Origin: G965279355 sp965279355 | GTDB lineage: Bacteria; Pseudomonadota; Alphaproteobacteria; CACIAM-22H2 | Reading direction: 5' to 3' | Length of the DNA stretch: 64,000 nucleotides | NCBI GenBank assembly: GCA_965279355.1 | Contig: OZ257155.1 | Location: 3,348,001-3,412,000 of the forward strand | Part shown: one piece after another, positions 32,589-41,067 of the stretch | How the letters are laid out: the number at the start of each line of letters is the position of its first letter | Numbering within the stretch: the first letter of the stretch is position 1 | Program-made: the position numbers and the translations under genes | Notes under the pieces: model-generated | The model's database searches: none | Told to the model about the DNA's origin: nothing | Seen by the model: the letters and a program-made list of their open reading frames with translations, nothing else

Positions 32589-33809
32589 ATGGCGGACGAC
32601 GGAAAGAAGACAGTGACCGGAAAATCCACGCCCGTCTGGCGGCCCCGCACCCAGGCCGTCCGCGGCGGCGTGCGCCGCACCAGCTTTCAGGAGACCGCCG
32701 AGCCGATCTTCCTGACTTCAGGGTTCGTCTATGGCTCGGCCGAGGAAGCCGAGACTGCGTTCCTGCCCGGCGGCGGCGCCAACCGCTTCATCTATTCCCG
32801 CTACGGCAACCCGACCACGGCGATGTTCGAAGAGCGCCTGCGCCTGATGGAAGGCGCCGAAGCCTGCCGCGCCACCGCCAGCGGCATGGCCGCGGTCTTC
32901 TGCGCGCTGGCCAGCCAGCTCAAGTCCGGCGACCGTATCGTTTCCAGCCGCGCGCTGTTCGGTTCCTGCCATTACATCGTGAACGACATCCTGCCGCGCT
33001 GGGGCGTCCAGTCGGTGCTGGTCGACGGCTCGGATCTGGATCAGTGGCGCAAGGCGCTCGACCAGCCGACGACGATGGTGTTTCTGGAATCGCCGTCGAA
33101 CCCGATGCTGGAAGTGATCGACCTGCGCGCGGTCAGCGACATGGCGCACGCCGCCGGAGCCAAGGTCGTCGTCGATAACGTGTTCGCGACGCCGCTGCTG
33201 CAGAAGCCGCTCGATTTCGGCGCCGACATCATCTGCTATTCCGCGACCAAGCACATGGACGGGCAGGGCCGCACGCTGGGCGGGGCGATCCTCAGCACGA
33301 AGAAATTCATCGAAGAGGATATGACGCAGTTCTACCGTCATACCGGCCCGAGCCTCAGCCCGTTCAATGCCTGGGTGCTGCTGAAGGGACTGGAGACGAT
33401 GTCGCTGCGCCTCGATGCGCAGTGCAAGAGTGCCCTGTCGCTTGCCCATTTTCTCGAAGGTCATTCGAAGACCAGCCGCGTGCTCTATCCGCATCTCGAC
33501 TCACACCCGCAGGCGGCGCTGTCCAAGAAGCAGATGTCGGCCGGTGGTTCGGTGATCACGGTCGAGGTGAAGGGCGGCAAGGAAGGCGCGTTCCGGTTCA
33601 TGAACGCGCTTACCCTCGTCGACATCTCGAACAACCTCGGCGATTCCAAGAGCCTTGCGACGCATCCGGCGACGACGACGCATCAGCGCATCGGTCCGGT
33701 CGAGCGCGCCAAGCTCGGGATTTCCGACGGTGTTGTCCGTCTGTCTGTCGGTCTCGAAGACGAAGCCGATCTCCGCACCGATCTCGAAAACGCGCTCGCC
33801 AAGGTCTGA
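32589..33809 (+). CDS. metZ: O-succinylhomoserine sulfhydrylase
   Basis: This 406-residue PLP enzyme of the Cys/Met-metabolism family converts O-succinylhomoserine plus sulfide to homocysteine in methionine synthesis. Landmarks are SRYGNPTTAMFEERLRLMEGAEACRATASGMAA (phosphate site), FLESPSNPMLEVIDLRAVS, and VVDNVFATPLLQKPLDFGADIICYSATKHMDGQGR with the PLP lysine. SLGDSKSLATHPATTTH-like text (NLGDSKSLATHPATTTHQR) follows near residue 355. The ATG at 32589 has GGAG eight bases upstream. Repression by S-adenosylmethionine through the SAM-II riboswitch fits its place in the pathway. apaG and folE follow on the same strand. Confidence 0.95.
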   Translation: MADDGKKTVTGKSTPVWRPRTQAVRGGVRRTSFQETAEPIFLTSGFVYGSAEEAETAFLPGGGANRFIYSRYGNPTTAMFEERLRLMEGAEACRATASGMAAVFCALASQLKSGDRIVSSRALFGSCHYIVNDILPRWGVQSVLVDGSDLDQWRKALDQPTTMVFLESPSNPMLEVIDLRAVSDMAHAAGAKVVVDNVFATPLLQKPLDFGADIICYSATKHMDGQGRTLGGAILSTKKFIEEDMTQFYRHTGPSLSPFNAWVLLKGLETMSLRLDAQCKSALSLAHFLEGHSKTSRVLYPHLDSHPQAALSKKQMSAGGSVITVEVKGGKEGAFRFMNALTLVDISNNLGDSKSLATHPATTTHQRIGPVERAKLGISDGVVRLSVGLEDEADLRTDLENALAKV

Positions 33810-33869
33810 TTCATTTGACGAATCCCCCGATACCGTGAGGGGTTTTACAAAGGGTCAGCCGGGCCTAAA

Positions 33870-34271
33870 ATGGCCGCCATGTATAGTGCCGTCACCAACG
33901 ATATCCGGATCACGGTGAAACCCGTTTTTCTCGACGACCAGTCCTCGCCCGCCGACAATCATTTCGTGTGGGCGTATCACGTGCGGATTGAGAACCAGGG
34001 CACCGAGACCGTGCAGCTACGCAGCCGTTACTGGCACATCACGGATTCCCTGGGGCGGGTGCAGGAAGTGCGCGGCGCCGGGGTGGTGGGCGAGCAGCCT
34101 GTCCTCAAGCCCGGCGGGTCCTTCGAATATACCAGCGGAACCCCGCTGCCGACGCCATCCGGAATCATGAAGGGCACGTATAATATGGAAACCGGCGACG
34201 GTCGCCGGTTCGATGCCGTGGTTCCGGCATTCTCCCTGGACTCCCCGCATCAGACCGTGCGCATCAATTAA
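33870..34271 (+). CDS. apaG: ApaG-domain protein
   Basis: This 133-residue single-domain ApaG protein has an immunoglobulin/fibronectin-like beta fold. It shows the family text DDQSSPADNHFVWAYHVRIENQG, SRYWHITDSLGRVQEVRGAGVVGEQP, and LKPGGSFEYTSGTPLPTPSGIMKGTY. ApaG mutants in enterobacteria show altered Co/Mg resistance, and its domain also occurs in PDIP38 and F-box proteins; the biochemical role is not settled. The start may be ATG 33870 or 33879. It lies 60 bases after metZ and 14 before folE, consistent with read-through transcription. Confidence 0.95.
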   Translation: MAAMYSAVTNDIRITVKPVFLDDQSSPADNHFVWAYHVRIENQGTETVQLRSRYWHITDSLGRVQEVRGAGVVGEQPVLKPGGSFEYTSGTPLPTPSGIMKGTYNMETGDGRRFDAVVPAFSLDSPHQTVRIN

Positions 34272-34285
34272 CGCCGAGGCCTTAC

Positions 34286-34930
34286 GTGAAATCCTCCATC
34301 GCCAAGCCGAAACTCGGCCCTGAAAAGACGCTTGCTCCCAAGCCGTCGCGCGCCGACGTCGAAGCCGCCCTGCGCACCCTGATCCAGTGGACCGGCGACG
34401 ACCCGGACCGCGAGGGTCTGCTCAACACGCCGCAGCGCGTCGCGCGCGCCTTCGAGGAATGGTTCGCGGGATACAGCATCGATCCGGTCGAGCTGCTGCA
34501 GCGCACCTTCGAGGAGACCGAAGGCTACGACGAGATGGTGACCTTGCGCGACGTGCGGTTCGAATCGCATTGCGAGCATCACATGGCACCGATCATCGGG
34601 CGCGTGCATATCGCCTATCTGCCGGATCGCCGCGTGATCGGCATCTCCAAGCTGGCGCGCCTGATCGAGGTGTTCGCCAAGCGCCTGCAGATCCAGGAGA
34701 AGATGACGGCGCAGATCGCCAATACGCTCAACGACGTGCTGCAGCCAAAGGGTGTCGCGGTGGTGATCGAGGCGCAGCATCAATGCATGACCACGCGCGG
34801 CGTCCACAAGACGGGCGTGTCGATGGTGACCAGCCGCATGCTCGGTGCCTTCCGTGACGATCAGGCGACCCGTCGCGAGTTCCTGTCGATCATCGGCAAT
34901 CCGACAAGCACGGTCTCCGGCGGCGACTGA
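34286..34930 (+). CDS. folE: GTP cyclohydrolase I
   Basis: This 214-residue enzyme converts GTP to 7,8-dihydroneopterin triphosphate, the first step of folate synthesis. It contains DREGLLNTPQRVARAFEEWF, the zinc and active-site segment FESHCEHHMAPIIGRVHIAYLP, the core GISKLARLIEVFAKRLQIQEKM, and QHQCMTTRGVHKTG. The cysteines of CEHH and QHQC are the zinc ligands, so this is the zinc-dependent type. The length is normal. It is packed between apaG (14 bases) and argE (21 bases). Confidence 0.97.
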   Translation: MKSSIAKPKLGPEKTLAPKPSRADVEAALRTLIQWTGDDPDREGLLNTPQRVARAFEEWFAGYSIDPVELLQRTFEETEGYDEMVTLRDVRFESHCEHHMAPIIGRVHIAYLPDRRVIGISKLARLIEVFAKRLQIQEKMTAQIANTLNDVLQPKGVAVVIEAQHQCMTTRGVHKTGVSMVTSRMLGAFRDDQATRREFLSIIGNPTSTVSGGD

Positions 34931-34951
34931 GCGGGGCGCGAGGCTCCGACA

Positions 34952-36109
34952 ATGCGCTCCGCCGAGATGCTGGCGCGCCTCGTCGCCTTCGATACGACCT
35001 CGGCGGTCTCCAACCTCGAACTCATTGGCTATGTGCGCGACTATCTCGCGTCGCATGGCATTGCGGCCCGGCTGATTCCGGACAAGACCGGCCGGAAGGC
35101 GAATCTCTTCGCCAGCATCGGGCCGGAGCGGGAAGGTGGTATCGCCCTCTCGGGTCACACGGATGTGGTGCCGGTGACGGGCCAGGCGTGGTCCAGCGAT
35201 CCCTTCGTTGCCACCCACCGCGACGGCCGGATTTACGGGCGCGGCACCTGCGACATGAAGGCGTTCATTGCTGTGGCGCTGGCGCTGGTTCCGCGGTTCA
35301 AAGCCATGACGCTGCAGCGACCGCTGCATTTTTGCTTTTCCTATGACGAGGAGGTCGGCTGTTTTGGCGTCCCCGATCTGCTCAAGCTGATCGGGCGCGA
35401 GGTGCCCATGCCGGCGCTGGCGATCGTCGGCGAGCCGACGATGATGAAGGTGGTGAACGCGCACAAAGGCGTGCAGGCGATGCGCACCACGATCGTCGGC
35501 CGCGAAGCGCATTCCAGCGCGCCCGATCGCGGTGCTAACGCCATCGTCTATATGGGCCGCCTGATCGGTCGCCTCGAGAAACTCGCGGCCGATCTGCGCG
35601 CCGAAGGCAGTCGCTCGGCGATGCCGGGTCTCGATTTCGATCCGCCCTATACGACGGTCGGCATCGGCCGCATCGATGGCGGCACCGCGATCAACATCAT
35701 CGCCAGACAATGCACCTTGGACTGGGAATTCCGGCCGCTTCCCGGAACCGATGTCACCGCCATCCGCGCCGCCATCGATGCCTGGATCGAGACCGAGCTT
35801 CTGCCGGATCTGCGCCGCGGCGCGCCGGATGGCCGCGTCACGACCGAGATGCTGGCCGCGGTGCCGGCGCTGCGTCCGGATGCCGGTCTTGCCGAAAGCC
35901 TCGCGCTGCGCCTGACCGGTGCCAATCGCACCGAAGCCGTTTCCTTTGCATCGGAAGCGGGTCTGTTTCGCGAAACCGGAATCTCCACGGTCCTGTGCGG
36001 CCCGGGTTCGATCACGCAGGCCCATCAACCCGACGAGTTCGTTGCCGAGGAGCAGCTGATTGCCTGCGAACGCTTTCTCCTGAGCCTCGCGGACTGGGCA
36101 AGCACATGA
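34952..36109 (+). CDS. argE: Acetylornithine deacetylase
   Basis: This 385-residue M20-family zinc enzyme removes the acetyl group of N-acetylornithine in arginine synthesis. Metal ligands and catalytic residues are in IALSGHTDVVPVTGQAWSSDPF, GRGTCDMKAFIAVALAL, FSYDEEVGCFGVP (Glu-Glu pair) and AIVGEPTMMKVVNAHKG. The C-terminal His motif is in GPGSITQAHQPDEFV. That tail and the 385-residue length match alphaproteobacterial ArgE. It starts 21 bases after folE. argF and argD are also in the window but on the other strand. Confidence 0.93.
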   Translation: MRSAEMLARLVAFDTTSAVSNLELIGYVRDYLASHGIAARLIPDKTGRKANLFASIGPEREGGIALSGHTDVVPVTGQAWSSDPFVATHRDGRIYGRGTCDMKAFIAVALALVPRFKAMTLQRPLHFCFSYDEEVGCFGVPDLLKLIGREVPMPALAIVGEPTMMKVVNAHKGVQAMRTTIVGREAHSSAPDRGANAIVYMGRLIGRLEKLAADLRAEGSRSAMPGLDFDPPYTTVGIGRIDGGTAINIIARQCTLDWEFRPLPGTDVTAIRAAIDAWIETELLPDLRRGAPDGRVTTEMLAAVPALRPDAGLAESLALRLTGANRTEAVSFASEAGLFRETGISTVLCGPGSITQAHQPDEFVAEEQLIACERFLLSLADWAST

Positions 36110-36197
36110 AATAGTTGGCATAAATTATGCTATCTGGACTTTCGTCACGCATGGCTGTCATGTAAATGCTGCATCGCCGCGCCGCCGCAAAACTCTT

Positions 36198-38180
36198 ATG
36201 CTGCGCCGCTTCGTCCTAAACGCTTTTGACCGCGCCCGCCTCAGGCGGGCGTTCGCGCATCGGACATTTCGCGAGGTTGATCTTCAGATGCCAGTGAATC
36301 CTTCCGCTGCCGCGCCTGCCGAAAAGCAGAGCGGCACGGGCCTCATGCTCGCAGCGCTGGGTGTCGTGTACGGCGATATCGGGACCTCGCCGCTTTATGC
36401 GATGCGCCAGTCGCTGCTTGCCTATGGTGAGGTGAGTGAGGCCGGCATCTTCGGGATCCTGTCGTTGATCACCTGGGCGCTGACTCTGGTCGTGACGATC
36501 AAATACGTCCTGCTCGTCATGCGCGCGGATAATCGCGGCGAGGGTGGCTTGCTGGCGCTGACGGCGCTGGCGTTGCGCACCGCGACAGGTTCGCCCCGCC
36601 GCCACTTCATGATCATGGGCGCGGGCCTGATCGGCGCCGCTCTCTTCTATGGCGACAGCATCATCACGCCAGCGATCTCCGTTCTTTCCGCGGTTGAAGG
36701 ACTGAAGCTCGCGACGCCGCTGTTCGAGCCGTATGTGGTGCCGATCGCACTGGTGCTGCTGCTGGCCTTGTTTGCGTTTCAGTCGCGTGGCACCGAGCGT
36801 GTCGGCCGGCTGTTTGGGCCGGTGATGTTGATCTGGTTCAGCGTTCTGGCGGTCCTTGGGCTGCTGCATATCGGTGACGATCCGCGAATCCTGCTGGCGA
36901 TCAATCCTTACTACGCCATCAACCTGCTGCTCGGTTCACCCTGGATCAGTTTCGCGGTTCTGGGTGCCGTTTTTCTTTCCGTGACCGGTGCAGAGGCGCT
37001 CTATGCCGATATGGGCCATTTCGGCTGTCCGCCGTTGCGGCGCGCGTGGCTTTATTTCGTGTTTCCGGCGTTGCTCTTGAATTACTTCGGCCAGGGCGCA
37101 TTGCTGCTCGCCAACCCTTCGGCGATCGAGAATCCTTTCTACAAGCTTGCGCCGGACTGGGCGATCTATCCGATGGTTATTCTGGCCGGCGCGGCCACCA
37201 TTATCGCTTCGCAAGCCGTGATCTCGGGCGCTTTCTCGATGACACGGCAGGCGGTGCAGCTTGGCTATCTGCCGCGTCTGGAAATCCGGCACACATCGGA
37301 AGATGAAATCGGCCAGATCTATATTCCGCGCATCAATATGATTCTGCTGGTCGGTGTTGTTCTTCTCATCGGGCTTTTCCAGACATCGGACAATCTGGGC
37401 GCTGCCTATGGTGTCGCCGTCAGCGGCGACATGATCATCACGACGATCCTTGCCTATATCTACATGCGCCACGCGGTCGGCTGGAGTCGCCTCCTTGCGA
37501 TCCCGGTCTTCGGCGGATTCCTGATGCTGGATACTGTCTTCTTCAGCGCCAATCTGATGAAGATCGCCGAGGGTGGCTGGTTTCCCATTCTTGTTGCCGC
37601 CGGCATAGTCGCACTGATGTGGACCTGGTGGCGCGGACGCCAGATCCTTGTATCGCTTCGCGAGCGGGATGCGTTGCCGCTCGACGGTTTCGTCAAGGGC
37701 CTCAAGCCGGATCGCCCGATCCGTATTCCCGGCACGGCCGTCTTCCTGACGCCGCGGCTCGATCTGGTGCCCAACGCCATGCTACATGCGCTCAAGCACT
37801 ACAAGTCGCTGCACGAACGCGTCGTGATGCTGAGGGTACTCACCGAAGACGTTCCGCGTGTTCCCGATGACGAGCGGCTCGATATCCGCGAGATGGGTAG
37901 CGGCTTCTATGCCATCACCGCCCGTTATGGATTTCTGGAGCAGCCGAACATCCTGCGGACGCTGGTGCTCTGTCGCCAGAAGGGGATGAAGTTCGAGCTG
38001 ATGGAAACGTCGTTTATCGTCGGGCGCGAACGCCTGCGCTTCGCGCGCAAGTCATCGCTGGCCTCGCGCTGGCGTCAGCGGTTGTTCATCCTGCTGCACA
38101 ACAACATGCTGTCGGCGACCGAGTTCTTCGGCATCCCGCCCAACCGGGCTATCGAGATCGGCGGCCATCTCGAGATTTAG
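36198..38180 (+). CDS. kup: Low-affinity potassium uptake protein Kup
   Basis: This 660-residue (or 630) potassium/proton symporter of the KUP/HAK family has about twelve membrane segments and a cytoplasmic C-terminus. The first helix reads LAALGVVYGDIGTSPLYAM, the family hallmark. GDSIITPAISVLSAVEGL, TGAEALYADMGHFG, ALLLNYFGQGALLL and SQAVISGAFSMTRQAVQLGYLPRL follow. The C-terminal half ends with typical VERFGF-region text (ARYGFLEQPNILRTL). The internal ATG at 36288 (MPVNPSAAAPAEK) gives the usual family length and may be the real start; neither has a strong ribosome site. Confidence 0.95.
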   Translation: MLRRFVLNAFDRARLRRAFAHRTFREVDLQMPVNPSAAAPAEKQSGTGLMLAALGVVYGDIGTSPLYAMRQSLLAYGEVSEAGIFGILSLITWALTLVVTIKYVLLVMRADNRGEGGLLALTALALRTATGSPRRHFMIMGAGLIGAALFYGDSIITPAISVLSAVEGLKLATPLFEPYVVPIALVLLLALFAFQSRGTERVGRLFGPVMLIWFSVLAVLGLLHIGDDPRILLAINPYYAINLLLGSPWISFAVLGAVFLSVTGAEALYADMGHFGCPPLRRAWLYFVFPALLLNYFGQGALLLANPSAIENPFYKLAPDWAIYPMVILAGAATIIASQAVISGAFSMTRQAVQLGYLPRLEIRHTSEDEIGQIYIPRINMILLVGVVLLIGLFQTSDNLGAAYGVAVSGDMIITTILAYIYMRHAVGWSRLLAIPVFGGFLMLDTVFFSANLMKIAEGGWFPILVAAGIVALMWTWWRGRQILVSLRERDALPLDGFVKGLKPDRPIRIPGTAVFLTPRLDLVPNAMLHALKHYKSLHERVVMLRVLTEDVPRVPDDERLDIREMGSGFYAITARYGFLEQPNILRTLVLCRQKGMKFELMETSFIVGRERLRFARKSSLASRWRQRLFILLHNNMLSATEFFGIPPNRAIEIGGHLEI

Positions 38181-38214
38181 GCGGCGCTGACCGCTAGAAT
38201 TTCCAACACCTAAC

Positions 38215-38326
38215 TGTCATCCCAGCGAAAGCTGGGACCCAGATAACCCAATCTCTACGTAGTCACCCTGGGACGTCCCTGTGACGATCACCCAACGGCT
38301 GGGTCCCAGCTTTCGCTGGGATGACA
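38215..38326. repeat. Long interrupted palindrome (REP/BIME-like element) after kup
   Basis: A 28-base arm at 38215-38242 (TGTCATCCCAGCGAAAGCTG then GGACCCAG) recurs as its perfect reverse complement at 38299-38326. Each arm itself contains a small hairpin (CCCAGC..GCTGGG). The 56-base centre holds a third imperfect hairpin around GTCAC...GTGAC and GGGACGTCCC. Elements with the GTCATCCCAGCGAAAGCTGGGA core are common intergenic repeats in Alphaproteobacteria. The position between the ends of convergent kup and the lipoprotein gene is typical, and a role in transcription termination or mRNA 3'-end protection is likely. Confidence 0.85.
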
Positions 38327-38364
38327 ATGAATGAGTGGGGTGGCTGAGAAGGTGCCGCGCCAAC

Positions 38365-38976
38365 TCAGCGGATGAACTGCCCGAGATTGGCTTTGATCTG
38401 CCGGTCGAGCTCGGAATTGATGTCGTTCATCAGTGATTCGACCAGCTCGAAATACACGCGCTCGCGATCGTTGATGGTGATGCCTTCGGGGACCGTGCGG
38501 GAGCGGGTGGCCCAGGCGGTCGCCATGCCGGCGCGATAGTTGGCCCGCTCCTCGCGCACCTCGACCGCGCAGGCGAGGGTGCCGTCATAACGGTTGGTCT
38601 GGTCGGTGGTGAAGGCGCCTCGCATGCCCTGCGAGCGCGGCAGCGGCGTGTCGACCACCTTCGCGTCGGTGATGACGAAGCGGCCGATGCGGCCCGGCGT
38701 GCCGGTGGCCTGCAGGCGGTCGCGGCCCCAGCGCTGCAGCGCCTCCACGGGACTGACCGGCATGAGGTGCTCGATATTCGGCGCAAACATCGGCATCTGA
38801 TATTCCGTCACGATATCGATGCGCGAGACATCGAGGCGGAAGCCGCCGAGATGACCGTAGGTCAGTTCGGGAAAGCGCGCCCGCGGCGGCTGGCTGGAGC
38901 AGGCCGCCAGGGCGGCGGTGGAACCGCCGAGAGCGAACAGTAAAGCGCGTCGATTGATCGCCGTGGCCATCGTCAT
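38365..38976 (-). CDS. Putative lipoprotein of unknown function
   Basis: The 203-residue product begins MTMATAINRRALLFALGGST and has a lipobox AALAAC, so it should be a membrane-anchored lipoprotein. The twin arginine before the hydrophobic stretch could also route it through Tat. The mature part contains a conserved-looking LPRSQGMRGAFTTDQTNRYDG and EERANYRAGMATAW region and a helical C-terminus. The ATG at 38976 is preceded by GGGGG. I know of no experimentally defined function. It lies downstream of hslO on the same strand with a 65-base gap, and the REP-like element follows its stop. Confidence 0.8.
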   Translation of the reverse strand: MTMATAINRRALLFALGGSTAALAACSSQPPRARFPELTYGHLGGFRLDVSRIDIVTEYQMPMFAPNIEHLMPVSPVEALQRWGRDRLQATGTPGRIGRFVITDAKVVDTPLPRSQGMRGAFTTDQTNRYDGTLACAVEVREERANYRAGMATAWATRSRTVPEGITINDRERVYFELVESLMNDINSELDRQIKANLGQFIR

Positions 38977-39041
38977 GGGAAACCCCCGAGTCGCAGAAAG
39001 TGATCGCAATTGTGCGGATGCGATTGTGGCGATTCAAGGGT

Positions 39042-40016
39042 CTATGGTGTGAGTCCGTCGCGCCGCAGGGCCGCCAGATCCGCATCGTCGAAGACATGGG
39101 CGCGGTTGCAGAACTCGCAGCGCGCCTCGACCTTGCCCTCGACCTTCAGCGAGTCCATCTCGTCGGGCGGCAGCATGGTCAGCACGTTGGCCACGCGCTC
39201 GCGCGAGCAGCGGCAGCGGTGCTCGATTTTCTGCGGCCGGAAGATGGCGACGCCTTCGGCGAGGAACAGCCGGTCGATCAGCCGCCACGCCGGCAGCACC
39301 GGGTCGACCAGCTCGGCCGACTTGGCACTGGACGCGAGAGTCATGGCGGTGTGCCAGTTCTCGTCGGCCTGTTCGTTGCCATAGTCGATCGGCAGGAGAT
39401 GGTCGCGTCCTTCGTGCGAGCCTTGCGCATTTCCGGGCGGCAGGCGCTGGATCATCAGAACGCCCGCGCGCCACGTGCGCTGGCCGTCCGGCAACGTGAC
39501 TTCCGCCGCCGCGACTTTCAGCGCCGCCTGAAACTGCTCGGACTGGCGGAAGTAATGATGCATGCATTCCGCCAAGGTTGCGCCGGTCAGCTCGACGATG
39601 CCCTGATAGCGCTCGGTATTGGTGCTCTGATCAACCGTGAACGCCAGATAACCGGCGCCGAACAGCCGCGGCACCGAAGGACGATCCATGCCAAAGGCGG
39701 TGACCGCCGCGTCGTCATATTGGGCATAACCGCGAATGGCGCCGTCGGTGGTTACGTCGGCCACCATCAGCTTAACCGGCCCGTCGCCTTTGATCTGCAG
39801 CGTGAAGACGCCGTCATATTTCAGCGTCGCTGACAGGGCGGCAGCGAGCGCCACCATCTCCGCCAGAGTGGCCGCGACCGCTTGCGGATAGGCGTGCTGG
39901 CGCAGGATGGCGTCGAGCGACGGTCCCAGCCGCACCAGCCGTCCGCGCAATTCGGACGGGGCGATCTGGAACGGCAGGACTATGTCGTCCGTGGGAATAT
40001 CGGCGAGGCTGGTCAC
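39042..40016 (-). CDS. hslO: Redox-regulated chaperone Hsp33
   Basis: This is a 324-residue cytosolic holdase chaperone activated by oxidation. The N-terminal domain has DDIVLPFQI and LRGRLVRLGPSLDAIL, then LKYDGVFTLQIKGDGPVKLMVADV and GAIRGYA. The C-terminal zinc switch has CRCS (CxC, about residue 268) and CEFC (CxxC, about residue 301), the four cysteines that release zinc on oxidation. It is about 30 residues longer than E. coli Hsp33, as usual in Alphaproteobacteria. It is transcribed behind argD-argF with a 98-base gap. Confidence 0.95.
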   Translation of the reverse strand: MTSLADIPTDDIVLPFQIAPSELRGRLVRLGPSLDAILRQHAYPQAVAATLAEMVALAAALSATLKYDGVFTLQIKGDGPVKLMVADVTTDGAIRGYAQYDDAAVTAFGMDRPSVPRLFGAGYLAFTVDQSTNTERYQGIVELTGATLAECMHHYFRQSEQFQAALKVAAAEVTLPDGQRTWRAGVLMIQRLPPGNAQGSHEGRDHLLPIDYGNEQADENWHTAMTLASSAKSAELVDPVLPAWRLIDRLFLAEGVAIFRPQKIEHRCRCSRERVANVLTMLPPDEMDSLKVEGKVEARCEFCNRAHVFDDADLAALRRDGLTP

Positions 40017-40114
40017 TGGATGATGTTACCGCTGGAACGTCGGACAATCGCAAACGCGAACGTAAGATTTAGGAACGCAGGGGCGCAAAACCAAGCGCCC
40101 GGGCCAACGGCGGT

Positions 40115-41062
40115 TTACGCCATGCACCAGGCGAGAATGCCCTTCTGCACATGCAGGCGGTTTTCGGCTTCGTCCCAGACCACCGATTGCGGACCGTCGA
40201 TGATGTCTTCGGTCACTTCCTCGCCGCGATGGGCGGGCAGGCAGTGCATGAAGATGGCATCGGGCCGCGCCAGTTTCATCAGGCGCTGATCGACGCGGAA
40301 GGGCGCCAGCAGATTGTGCCGCCGCTCGCGCGCCGACTTGGCGCCGTTGCCCTTGCCGGTGTCGTCGCCGTCGTCGCCCATCGAGATCCAGGTGTCGGTC
40401 ATCACGCAATGGGCGCCCTTGAGCGCTTCTTCGGGGTCGACGGTGACCGTGATCTTCGCGCCCTGTTGTTTGGCCCAGGCCAGGATGTCGCGCGGTGGCT
40501 GCAGGCTCTCGGGGCAGGCCAGCCGCAGGTCGAAGCTGAATCGCGCCGCGGCCTGGATCCACGAGCAGGCCATGTTGTTGCCGTCACCGGACCACGCGAT
40601 CACCTTGCCGGTGATGGGGCCGCGATGCTCCTCGAAGGTCATGATGTCGGCCATGACCTGGCAGGGATGGGTGCGGTCGGTCAGGCCGTTGATGACCGGA
40701 ACGGTCGCGTGCTTCGCCAACTCGGTCAGGTTCTCGACTTTGGTGGTGCGCAGCATGATGGCATCGCAATAGCGCGAGAGCACGCGCGCGGTGTCGGCGA
40801 TTGTCTCGCCGCGGCCGAGCTGCGTGTCGTGATGCGTCAGGATCACCGCCTCGCCGCCGAGCTGGCGGATGCCGACCTCGAAGGACACGCGCGTGCGGGT
40901 CGACGGCTTCTCGAAGATCATGGCCAGCGTCTTGCCGGCCAGCGGGCGCGGATCGCCGCCAGGCGGCAGCTTGCGCTTGAACGCGGCGCCGATCCCCAGG
41001 ATCTCGCGCAGCGTCCGCGCGTCCAGCTTGTCCAGATCGAGAAAGTGGCGCGGGTCGGCCAT
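40115..41062 (-). CDS. argF: Ornithine carbamoyltransferase
   Basis: This 315-residue enzyme joins ornithine and carbamoyl phosphate to citrulline in arginine synthesis. The carbamoyl-phosphate motif FEKPSTRTRVSFEVG is near residue 50. HPCQVMADIMT, the SGDGNNMACSWI ornithine loop and FMHCLPAHRGEEV, with the catalytic Cys, follow. The ATG at 41062 (MADPRHFLDL) lies five bases after the argD stop; open frame further upstream belongs to argD out of phase. The argD-argF-hslO order is common in Alphaproteobacteria. A stretch GDDGDDTGKGNGAKSARERRH is an insertion-like loop often seen in that class. Confidence 0.96.
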   Translation of the reverse strand: MADPRHFLDLDKLDARTLREILGIGAAFKRKLPPGGDPRPLAGKTLAMIFEKPSTRTRVSFEVGIRQLGGEAVILTHHDTQLGRGETIADTARVLSRYCDAIMLRTTKVENLTELAKHATVPVINGLTDRTHPCQVMADIMTFEEHRGPITGKVIAWSGDGNNMACSWIQAAARFSFDLRLACPESLQPPRDILAWAKQQGAKITVTVDPEEALKGAHCVMTDTWISMGDDGDDTGKGNGAKSARERRHNLLAPFRVDQRLMKLARPDAIFMHCLPAHRGEEVTEDIIDGPQSVVWDEAENRLHVQKGILAWCMA

Positions 41063-41067
41063 CGGGA

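Noticed and set aside
34268..36121. A 617-codon reverse-strand frame opposite folE and argE
   Set aside because: Low-complexity His/Arg/Asp-rich translation lying exactly over two well-identified genes; typical antisense shadow.
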